In this document: in pieces, positions 50,101 through 62,100 of the stretch
Layout of the letters: each line of letters begins with the position of its first letter
Position numbering within the stretch: the first letter of the stretch is position 1
Assembly (NCBI RefSeq): GCF_024868665.1
Contig: NC_079905.1
Span: 5,562,531 to 5,626,530, forward strand
Direction: 5' to 3'
Length of the DNA stretch: 64,000 nucleotides
Source: Triplophysa rosa
Taxonomy: Eukaryota > Chordata > Actinopteri > Cypriniformes > Nemacheilidae
The notes under the pieces: model-generated
The model's input: the letters and a program-made list of their open reading frames with translations, nothing else
Told to the model about the DNA's origin: nothing
The model's database searches: none
Program-made: the position numbers and the translations under genes

Positions 50101-53100
50101 CCATAGACAGGAAGTTCTTTAGACCGCAGGTGTCCGTGCAGTGTGATGATGGCTTTATGCTGGAAGGGCTGCTGCTCTGTGCCGATCTGTAAAGCTCCAC
50201 CATCTGTGATCAGAATGTTCTCCGCCTGTAGCTCAATATCTGCCTCTTCAAAAATCAGCCGCCCGCCTTAGAGGAGAAATACCATTAAAAAGCCATCAGA
50301 AAATGTGTGTTGTTGAGCTAGTTTAGGATTATTTGACCTTGGGAGGTAAAACGTACATAAAAATGTACTTTATTAATCCCCTGTGGAAATTGGTTAAAAC
50401 ATAAACATGCCCTTCCCCTTTTTAGAAATGTTCCCAAATAGCACATGCACTGCCCTAACCTTAAGTAAGGACTACAGTGAAACTGTTAACTTATAAAACA
50501 TGCATCCTTTTATTATTTCATTATGAAGGTTGTATTGTGTAAATGAACATACCTTGGATAAGGAGCATCTTTAGGACAGGGGTGCTGGTGTCCAACAGGA
50601 TGGTCTGACCAGCAGTGATTACAGCAAATGTGCCCTTCTCAGGAGGAGAGAGACCACCCCATGTATAGGGAGATGACCACACGTCAATGTAGAAGAAATC
50701 AGCACGTTCCTGAAAATCAGTAGATACAACTTCAACAATGCTTGTTACTCTATATTTGTATTTTTTTCTATTTTAGATGCTCTAATTATATGATATTAAA
50801 TATATGTGGGTGTTACCATTCTGGCGATTCCTCTGTTTCCTATCAGGACTCGCACTTTAGTTTCCTGGGATTTTGGTTGTTCTTTGGTCACACATATAAT
50901 CTGTGTCTCATTGGCTGACTGGACGTCGCAGACAGATCCCGCAATAGTCACATTAATTTTACTGGAGTTTGTGCTACACATGACACAAAAGAAAGTTTTT
51001 AATAAACATGCATATACTGTGAAGGCACTAATAATGTAGTTTTAAAAACTATGTAAAAACTTAAGACACACTTAAATGTATATTTTAGATGCTCTAGAGA
51101 AAAAGAATAAATAAAATAAATACACAATATTAATTATTATATTCACACAATAATACCTTTATTACATTTTGTTAAAGTTCATTAGCAGAAAATCTGCCTT
51201 GTCACCTGAACCCTGAGCCTGTAATAGTGAGTCTGGTTCCTCCAGCTGTTCCTCCCCTGCGTGGTGTGACGTCAGTGATCACAGGGGTTAAAGAGGATCT
51301 GTATGTGTAGCCGGCTGTGATGTTGACTGTATCATTTCCATTCATCACTGAAACCATGCAGACCTGCTCTGTTTCATTCCCTGAAATTTTAAAGGTGCCT
51401 CTGTTTTTGATTTTCTGGTACATTGACTTGATAAGGTTAGTTAAGCAAGCAACACATTCTTAAGATGCATATGCAATTTTTGATCATAATGCATACCATT
51501 GTTGTACGGGACCTCACAGTACAGTTGGTTAGATGTGGAGTTCTGCAGGTCCACGTTACATTCTCTGTCACAGATGAGAACTCTGGTGGTGTTTGGGTCG
51601 AATCCAGAGCCTTGAATGGCAACAACAGCTCCTCCAGCATAGCTTCCTAAAACAACACAGAACAAAGGGTCTTAGTCATAATAACTCTAGTGTCTTGTTA
51701 TGCTACTGTCTTATGCAAATGATATGTATAGGCTGTTTTTGTTTCTTGAATTTAGATGTAAATTAGATATGACACTTTTTGTTCCCTTTCTGAAAAAAGG
51801 CTTGTGAGGAATTTTTACCTTCGTTTGGTGTGACCCTTTTCAGCAGCAGCTCATAGCTGAAGACAGACTGAGATAAGGCATGACCTTTGACCTGATGATA
51901 TAACCTAACTGGAAACGTTCCTCCTGCGTGTTCCCCAACAGTGCACATCAGCTGTTTATCTGTGATGGATGTCACATTACATCCCACAGCATCAATGTTC
52001 ACTGAGACGAGCGCTGCTTCTGTGCCAAAGCCTGAACCAGAGATGCTGATCTGTGTTCCAACAGGACCTGTGAGGAAAACCAGCATTGTTACGATGTGAT
52101 TAGATATGACCTTGTTTGTGAAATCCCAGCTAAAGTTGTTTTTTGTGATTTAATGTGGATGTACGGGGCCATTAAATGGCACCATTTAAATCAATAGAGC
52201 AGGGTATAAAACATCAAATCAAATCAATTATTGTCACTCAACCATATACACAAGTGCAACAGCAGGTGAAAAACTTGGGTGTAGTTCCGACCAACATGGC
52301 AGTATGACAGACATGTAGATTACAAGTAACAAAGAATTACAATACTTTACAGTAGACATTTCTTGTACACATTTACACAGTAAACATTTCTGTACAAGTG
52401 TTAGACCATAGTATAACGAATGACACATAATTGACACATAACTACACAGCAGCAAATGTACACAATGTGCGTAGTGGATTGATTTGGTTCCGTATTTAAT
52501 ACACTTGTGTTTTCTGTCTTGTGCTGGTTCATTTTGATTGGTGCGTTTCATTGTGGCTCTCATCGCTGTGTTCCTCTGAGAAGACTTGTGGCTATCATTT
52601 GCTCCAAGGAATTTCCTTTTTTAGTCTAGTTAGTCCATGTTCCTGACACCCCTTTGCGTATTATACCCTTGTACCGTTGTTTTACCCCCTCGTTGGTTTT
52701 TGTTTTGTGTTTATTATTAAAATCTTTATTTCCACCCGCTTCTGTCTGCGCCTGGGTTCTCTGTCCTTGCAATCCCTGACACTATATAATATTGATGGTA
52801 CTCAACCAGAGAACTGCCTTGGCAGTTGTGTTTGCAACTCTTTACCGCTAAGTTGCAGTATTTTCATAGACTTCTGAGTTTTGCATGGTTGCATATAGAG
52901 CTGTTTGCAAGAATTTGAGTGAGACGAGGAAAGAGCGCACGTCAAAACCCGAGGGCCACAGTTTGGCAAGCACAGTATTTTTCCATGCTGGAAATACATA
53001 CGCAATAATAGAACTCGGATATCAGGTGTGTCACCTTCTCGAATCACGATGAATTGCATGCGATGATGTTTACATATTGACTGTAGGGCGTTGTGGATTA

Positions 53101-56100
53101 TTAAATGTATTCTTAGGATTATATGTGTAAATGAACCTGCGGCGTGCCAACATATTGAGCATTAACATATCTAAATGTTCTATTAAAAATTAAAGTAAAA
53201 AAGTAATTTGCATTAACTTAGCTGATTTGCAAATTTTGGTTTAACAAGAATGAAAAACAAAATAAGTTTTTTTTTTGTTTGTTTCCCGGGACGTTTTTTA
53301 TTTGAAAACAATGTGCAATGAATACATGAATTCTAGCGCTCAGTTGCTGTTTAAATGGAAAGACACAACTTTAAACACAAAACATTCAACGTCTTCAGTA
53401 ATTGTGTGTATTGGCACGAATGTTGCATGGTTTGTTTGAATGTGAATAAGATGCTGTCAAACAGGTAACATATGGATTTTGAATAAATAAAACTGCTCAC
53501 TAGCAGCTCACTAAACATACAGTATGAAAACAATGTTGTAAACGAATCCAAGCTGCCCTGTCTGGTTACTACTGTACTGTATCAACAAGCTACAGATAAT
53601 AAACTATTATTATTGCCATATTGCAGGCTTGTCATGACCACAGATTTTGTAACACACTTCTTAAACATTCAAGAAAAAAAAGACTTAAAGGAACTGTTAC
53701 CCAAAATTGAAATTTCTGTCATCATTTACTTCCCCACAAGTTGTTCCAAATCTGTATCCATTTCTTTTTTTCCCTGCTAAACATAAAGGACGATATTTGG
53801 AGGTATGTCCGTAACCAATCAGATCTCATCCCCCATTGACCCCCATAGTATTTATTTTTCCTACTATGGCAGTAAATGGGGTATGAGATCTGGTTACTGT
53901 CATTCTTCCAAATATCTTCTTTGTATTCAGCAGAACAAAGAAATGTATGTTTGGAACAACCTGAGGGTGAGTAAATGATGACAGAATTGTCATTTTTGGG
54001 TGAACTATCCCTTTAAATCACTTAACACAAAGGAGTTGTATCATTTATAAATACAGCAGCCTTTAGAACTTAATGAAAATGTTTTGAGACACTTTGTTAC
54101 ATTAATCATGTGGTGCTGGAGGAGGAAAGCCCCTAAAAACTGTAATGAACACTCTGAGAAGTTGCATATTAACAAGACTAAAATCTTTAACAAATGCTGA
54201 GTTGTTTTTTAATTGCATAATTTGCATCATTTTTCAAAGATTATGTTCTTTTTTTGTTCATGTCTTCTCAGTTTAATTGGCATTACAGCATGTGTGACTT
54301 AGATCATTAATATTAATGACGCTCTGACATTTAACCCTACTGATTGGCTAAAAGAGTGATTTTATTGCGGTTTACCACTGATACTTTAATATAGTTAGCG
54401 CTAGTTTACCTGTTGACTTGGTCCTAAAGTGGTTGTTTAACATTCTTGACATGCAAAATTAAAGGTCCAGTCAGTGAAATCTAGCGGCAAGGTTGTTAAC
54501 GGCAACCAACCGCTCACTCCACCCCTCCCCCTCCCGTTCCAAACACTACGACGGCTGACAGAACATTGCGAATGATGTGCAAGGGGACCCGCGGAGTATG
54601 TAGATAGAAATAGCTCATTTTAAGGTAATAAAAACATAACGCTGTGTTGTGTAAGCTCTTTATACACCTCTGAAGAGATAGTTATGTTATATTGCATTTC
54701 TGTCAATAGATCCTCCAAAAAATGACACACTGGACTTTTAAGTAGTTGCTGCAAACTGCCATTTCAAGTTTTCAAATATAATTTATGACCGTGTTTAGAT
54801 AAACAGTGTATTTAAATTATTCCTAAATAGAATTTTACCTGTTGCAGGGCTCACTGAGATGATGTCTGGAGTTTGTTCAATGGTGTAGTAGAAACTTTGT
54901 TGTGGGTACTGAACACCATACACCCAAATATCCACCCGCACTTCTCCCTCTGCTTGAGGAGGTGTTAAACATTTCACTCTGTCTGGGGTCACTTCCAAAA
55001 TCTGGCAGGGGACGTAATCAAGCATCACAGTGGTATTATCTTCCACAAAGCCATTTCCTTCGATCAAGAGTGTAGTTCCTCCAGCAATGCTTCCTGATGT
55101 TGGTTGGATGGTGGCCTGTGGTGTGCTGGTCAGGGTCAAGAGTCCTGTGGCGAGACCTTTACTCATCACCACCACCCATAGGGCATGTTCGCCAGCGGGC
55201 AGGGCACAGACCAAAAGTGTGATGATGTTATCTGTGATCTGTGTGACCTCCAGGATAATGTCATCAGCAGATACCCTTAGATCGGCTTTATTGTTCCCAA
55301 AGCCACTGCCAGTGACCACAACAGTAGTAGAGTTTCCAGTAACAGAGTCAGGTGACACGCTGGAGACAACTGGTGTAACAGACTGAGAATATTCAAACAT
55401 GCACTCAGAACTGCAAGAGGAAGAGATGGTGTTTACATAGACTGTGACGTTTCCCCTGCGGGCCGAAGACGGTGAGGTGTCACACACTATTTGTGAGTAG
55501 TTCATGGAAACTACATTACATTGAACATTTGCTACCATCACAGATGCTTTCACAAAACCAGAGCCAGAGATGGAGAGACGTGTGTAGCCGGTCGTGCTGC
55601 CCACAGAGGGAGAGACAGAATCAACCACAGGTAGAACCACAAATCTGCGGTCGTTCTCGTTCGGCATTGTCATGATGGCTGTACCCACGTTGTTGACATG
55701 GACGGTTATGGGTAGGAGGGTGCCCAATGGAGCGCCGCTGTCAGGACTGAGTTTGCAGTTAATCTCATTGAAGATGCTTTTGATGACACGACATGGATGA
55801 TTTCCAACTTTGACCTGTTATTGCAAAAAACAGAAAAAAATGTTTGCTTCTGTATTAATAATACAGTATTACATTTACGTAGTGGACAAAATTATTATGG
55901 TTTTCACTCTTTACAAACTTAGAGGAAAAAATCCAGAATTTCCAGACTGCAAGATTTTCTCAGTAACACAACTCTAATAACAATAACTCTCTTTAATAAC
56001 ATTAAAGCATATTAACATCTAGTACAAATCATAAATTAAAATACATTTATGCCTTTCATGCTTTTTCCGCTGTACAGTGCAATCCGGCTATACATTTTTA

Positions 56101-59100
56101 TCAGAATTTATGACCTTACGCAATAACATTTTCACATATAAAATAAGTGATTGATATGAAAAATAGTTTTTAGTGTATTGACCTCTTCACCTCACCTCAT
56201 TTGCACAGGAGATGCTGCTAAAGCCAGATCCCTGGATGGTGATGATGTCATTGGTGGTGGCGTGGTTAGGAGTAATGTTATTTACAGTGGGACTGGCACA
56301 GGAGGTAAAACTGAAGTACAGACCATCAGAAGTACCATTCTGTTCCAGTTGATCTCGAACACAGTCAGAAATGACCACATACTCTGACTCAGATGAGTTC
56401 ATCTGCCTTGAGGCTGTGAAGGACAAAAAAGAAAGAAGACCGATTCCTCACCAAACCAATCACTGCTAAAAAGTGAAGGAATATAATCTTCTGTATAATA
56501 TTCTGCATCACCACCCCAGAGCGGAAGTACCTGATCAGATTTGATTCCGCAGACAAACAATTGTGAAATAACTTGGACAGATGAATTGTTCATCATAAAC
56601 TATAATGTGAGCTAATAGTGTGAATATTCACAACATCAAATACACCTAATAAATAATGATAAGTTTTTGAAAACAATTATTTTTGCAATGCTCTGTGTAT
56701 GTTAGTGATGTAGAAATTACACACTTTGATGTTAAAATGAAAGTGTTGCTGTTGTACCTAAATTCACAGAGGCCTGTATTCCAGCTACAGACACCTGAAC
56801 CCAAACAGATCTCTCCTCCAGAGGTCTGACGGTCACTACGCCCTGTAGTTTCTTATAGTTATAAGAGTCAATGTAGCCGCTGCTGTAGTAATAAACTCCA
56901 GGAGATGTGAAACGATAGCTGAAAAACCCTTAAGCCAAAAGAGACACACAAACAGATACACCAAGACCAGTCAGATTTTTCAATTTCTCAATCAAACTGA
57001 CACCGTGTTACCAACACTTATTGACCTGGTAATTTCCTTTACCGTAATTGCAGCCATAGTTTATTATAAAGAGTATTGTGTACACCGTGCAAATTTTCTA
57101 CACGGTGACTGGCAAGCTGTTGCATAATTTCATTGTAATTATTGTAAGACACCTTAAGTTTAGTTGGAAAAATTAAATGTTTAGATAAATTCAGAAGGTG
57201 TAGTCTACACATATCCTTCCTAGCCAAGATCCGAACAAATAAAAATGCTAAATAACTTGCACTTTCTGGAGTCACTATGTTATAAAATGATGTAAGGTGC
57301 TTATGAAAAAAACAATGAGGATTGTAATAAAACAAAAGAATGACATGGGTTGTGAAATAGGTCACCTCTGGCAGTTTTGTTGTCTCCACTGTTGAAAACA
57401 ATGCCTTCATTATCATAATCAGTACTGCTGAGACTGGACACACTGAAGACCCTGTAGCCCAGATCAGAGACAAAGGCCGGTGCCTCCCAGCTCCAAACCA
57501 CTGTGTCCCCAACTGAGACCATAAGTGCAGACGGGCTCCAGGCGTAACCCTGACCGTACACTGAACACACATCATAGAATTTAAAGTATACACATAAACA
57601 GGCAGGCCTATTTAACTTGTTACGAACAAAAAATAAGATGTTAGAAATTGGGGTTGGATTCCATTAAGAGAACCAAGTTCCTTCTATTGTTATCAGTCTG
57701 ATTTCTGTGGTCGTGGCTCCTAAACACGGTTCCTGCATCGTACGTGAGGGAGATGAAAAGACAGCCATCACGGTCTTGCAATCAAAGACAGCCTGCAATC
57801 ATCTTCTGGCGGTGTCAGTCGCACTGAAAGTAAACGCCATGGGGGCGAAAATAATAAAAGGAATAATAACGTTGCTTCCTTCCGCCGCCACTTCTCCTTT
57901 GATTTGAGTTAATCAGTCAATGTCGCAGAGAATGTTTATTAATAGAGAACTTTGTGTTTATTTGAAAAAACTAGGCAACACTTTACAATAAGGTTGTTTT
58001 TGTTAACTTCAGTTAATGCATTAGATAACATGAACTAACAATAAGCAGTCTAGTTTTTCAGCATGTATTAATACTATTAATTATCCATGTTAGTTCATGT
58101 TGCATTAACTAATGTTAACAGTTACAATATTTGACTTTATAGTAAATGCTGAAAATAAATATGATTAATAAATTCTGTAGAAGTATTGTTCAGTGTTAGT
58201 TAGGTATTAGGTAAGACTCTAAAGTGATAGTTCACCCAAAAATGAAAATTCAGTCATCATTTGCTCACCCTCATGTCATTTCATACCTGTATAAATTATT
58301 GTGTTCTGATGAAGATATTTGGAAGAATGTTAGCAATTTTCAATTCTGTGACATCATTGAGCGCCATAGGAAAAATTGAATGGTAGTCAAAGGTGCGCCA
58401 GAACCGTTTGTGTTCCTAAATTCTTCAAAATATCTCACATTGTGTTCAACAGAACAACAAAATATACCATTTTTTTCCTACTATTGTAGTGCATGATGTC
58501 ACAGAACTGAAAATTGCTAACATTCTTACAAATATCTTTCTTTGTGTTTAACAGAACAAAGAAGTGTATATAGGTTTGAAACAACCTGAGGGTGAGTATT
58601 TTTAGGTGAACTGTCCCTTTAACTAAGTCTTGACACCCATTGTGTTACTGACTTTGATGTATGTCATGTGTGTGAGAAAGAAAGTGAAAGCAAATAGATA
58701 TTACCAGGGTGGAGACCTTGGTTTGTCACAGTGTGTATTTTTTCAGTAGGCTGGGTCACACACATCAGTTGTTGGTCTGAAGCGTCTGTTATCTTGCATT
58801 GTGTGTCTCCTGTGAAAAACACAGTTTTGTTGAGTCACAACCACAATGCATATACAGCAATTTTATTCAATTTATGACGGTATTTTTTGCCCTTTTACAG
58901 AACAATGCAGAACATTTGGTGATGTCACGTTTGGTGATGACATTGTATAAGTGACCAATTTCACTTTGAAATTGACACATTTTTGTCTTACCCAGAGTCA
59001 CGTTGTTCTCTGATGGGACCGAGCTGAACCCAGAGCCTCTGATGGTGATGGTGGTTCCTCCATACAAAGAGCCCATTGGTGGAGAGAAGCCTGTCACCTT

Positions 59101-62100
59101 CAGAACAACCTCTATGGTGGGACTAACACCAGCACTACATGAAGAAAACAAAATCATTCTTCTGATCTGTATTCTTCAGAATAAACAGTATTAAGTGTAT
59201 TGAGGAATAAAAAGTCATTTTTGGAGCTTTATAGACAGTTTCATCAGACGTACGTGCCAGACCCAAAGTTAACTTCCGGTCTGTGTTTGGTTATAACTTG
59301 ACAATTTATTCAAATTAATTTATATTGATATTTTTTGGATATTAATTGTATTGAATTAAATTAAAATTACTCAACAGTTACTGTTATCTTTGCAGAGGTC
59401 TACCTGTGGTGTTGGAGCTGAAACCATCTATAAAGGCTTCACTTTTAATTAATGTCAATACAGTTTTTCTTCCATTGTTTTCCAGACACAAATTATTACA
59501 ATTTTCCAGCAAACGCATATTTACATATAAATACTGCAGTTGCATTGCTGTTGAAGTCTAAAATCTGCTGTTATGTGTTACAGTGACTGATCTGACACCT
59601 GGTTCTGGCGTAGCCTTGGTTCCCGACTCTCACGTGGATGTCGTATACAGCTGGAGTGAGTTTGGACAGCATGCAGGTAATGTTTTCATTGGTCCACTGC
59701 AACAATTCACACTCAGTCTCACCAACCAGAACAGAGCTGCCATTAACCCGCTTCTCAAAATTTGTGCCCTGGATAGTGAGAATCCTGAGCCCTTTACCAC
59801 AACAAAAATAAGGTGGAAAATCAATATACTGTAATATAGAACACTTTACCTCTTTGTTTGGGGGTGAAGATAACGAGGTTAGCTACTTGGTTTCATAATT
59901 TAACATTATCGGCCCTATGCTGATAAACTGCAATATTCATTTCCATGTTTGATTTGAAGGCAATTTTGATGATGTTCAATATAAATCTAGGTTCTGAAGT
60001 AAACACATTTTTTGGACCACTGCAGCCAAACCACTTTAGCCAATGTGAATAGGCCCACATGTGACCGCTGTGCACAAAAAAAGGTATATTCTGAAGTGCC
60101 TCTTTATAAGGTTAACTGTAATCCGTCAGAATTATATCACTTTGTGGCTGGTCCCCTTTTGTGATCTCTTACCCATAATAAAACCTTCTCCGGAGCAAGT
60201 TAGCCATGTTGTGTAAGTTACCACGGCGTTGAAACCAATTTCACTTTAAACCAATTCACCTTCTTGAGTCCTACACCTACCGGGGTAACCACTGAAACCA
60301 GACCGAGGTCTGTTGACAGTAGGGTAATTGCTGTATTAATTAGTTTGAAAGATGAGTGATCCTTGTTTACCTTTTAGCATTCTTGTAAATACAATGATGC
60401 CAGCTCTATTTTAAGAGATAGCGTGAGAGTATCGGAACACAGCAAATTTTCAGTTTGGAACACAGTCAATGTGTGTGACAGCTTGTAAAATGTAAGACAA
60501 TTCATGGGCTTAATCCTGATACCACTGCATGAGTATTTTTGCAGAGAAAACGTTTGTTTTTGGAAAGCCTTATTTTAGAAAGTTTAATGGGAGAATGGAA
60601 AATGATGTCCCCCAAAATGAAATAAAAATTTAATATGCTTGTATCTCTTTAGTGTGAAGCACTCTGTTTGAAGAGAATGACAAATTATAAAATGATTTAG
60701 GATTCATTAAAGCAAAAAATAAAAAATAAATCTTACCGAATACTGTTGTAGTGTGGGGGCTGACAGCAGTGATGGTGGCCATTAGAATGTTGTTGTATGT
60801 GAAGGATTCATCTGATGTTGCTGACATCTCTCCCATGGTCACTGTTACAGTCTGTTGACCTGCTGACCCCTGATTGACATGTCACACACAAGATCTATAA
60901 ATGTTTAATGGACTACAACATTGTACACCTGAATATCTGTTAACTTATACATTTCATAGAAATGTAAAACAGCAATTCCAGAACATTTTCAAACTGATGC
61001 CAATGATCCCCTGATATGAACCTTTTTTGAGGGACCCCCTTCCTGAAATACATTTCGGTTGATATGTATATTTATGAATAAAGAAATTAAATTATATTGA
61101 TAAATACTGTAGTGTGGTGTTATAAAGAAATCATGTTGTTTCCGAACTCAAATAATTGTCTATAAAGTAATGTTAGATGAGTTATGTTAGATAAACCCGA
61201 AGAGACATTTTTAATTCTAATGTATTTGTACTGTACCAGTTCGAAAACCCCTGCATTAAGGGTAAGTTCACTAAGAAGGAATAAAAAGGATAGTTCATTT
61301 GTGTTCCTAAAATGAACGAAAGTCTTACAGTCTAACAGAATTTTCTTTCAACTTTGAACTATCCCTTTAGGTGTTTTTGAACACTTAGTCACTTACTTAT
61401 TCATATTTTTTCCACATTTTAAAAAAGTAAGCTCATCAAAACTGTGAAACAACACAAAGGGAACTATGAGAATTATGTTGTGACTAAAAAGATCTAAACC
61501 AAACAATTTAACTTATATTTTTTATATCTTCAGTGTAGTCGCCTTTTTTTCTAGAATTTGCAGAAATGTTCTCTAAGCATTTTATCAAGCAGCCTCTTGA
61601 GGTTTCAGCCTGAGATGCTTTTTAAACAATATTAAAGATGTTTCCATCTATTCTGTGCTCTTACGGTTGCTCTTTTTCATTATTCAGTTAAAGTCGTCTA
61701 TTTCATAGACATTTTAATAAATATTATTTTAGTTTTTAATAAAAAAGAGTTTTATTTGCACAATAGTATCTCTGAAACCAATTTGCATACACCTGATTAA
61801 AACCTCTATAAGATAATAAGAAACATTTCACTCAAGTGTTTTGGTAAGACTTTTGGTACTGTATTTGGCCGCACTGTCTACATTGTTGCATCACTTGGCA
61901 GTGTCGACTTCTGCTAGTGGACTTTTTGAAATAGAACTTAATACAAAAGTTATGTTGCTAAGATTCATATTAATTCACGTTGATAAGGTTTTAATGTTTT
62001 AAAGTCCCTCAAAGAAAATCAAGAAAAAGGGAAAATCAGCCTCTTCACTTACAGCAGGAACTCTGCATTTCAACTGAGTAAATTCTGCTTCAGTAACATT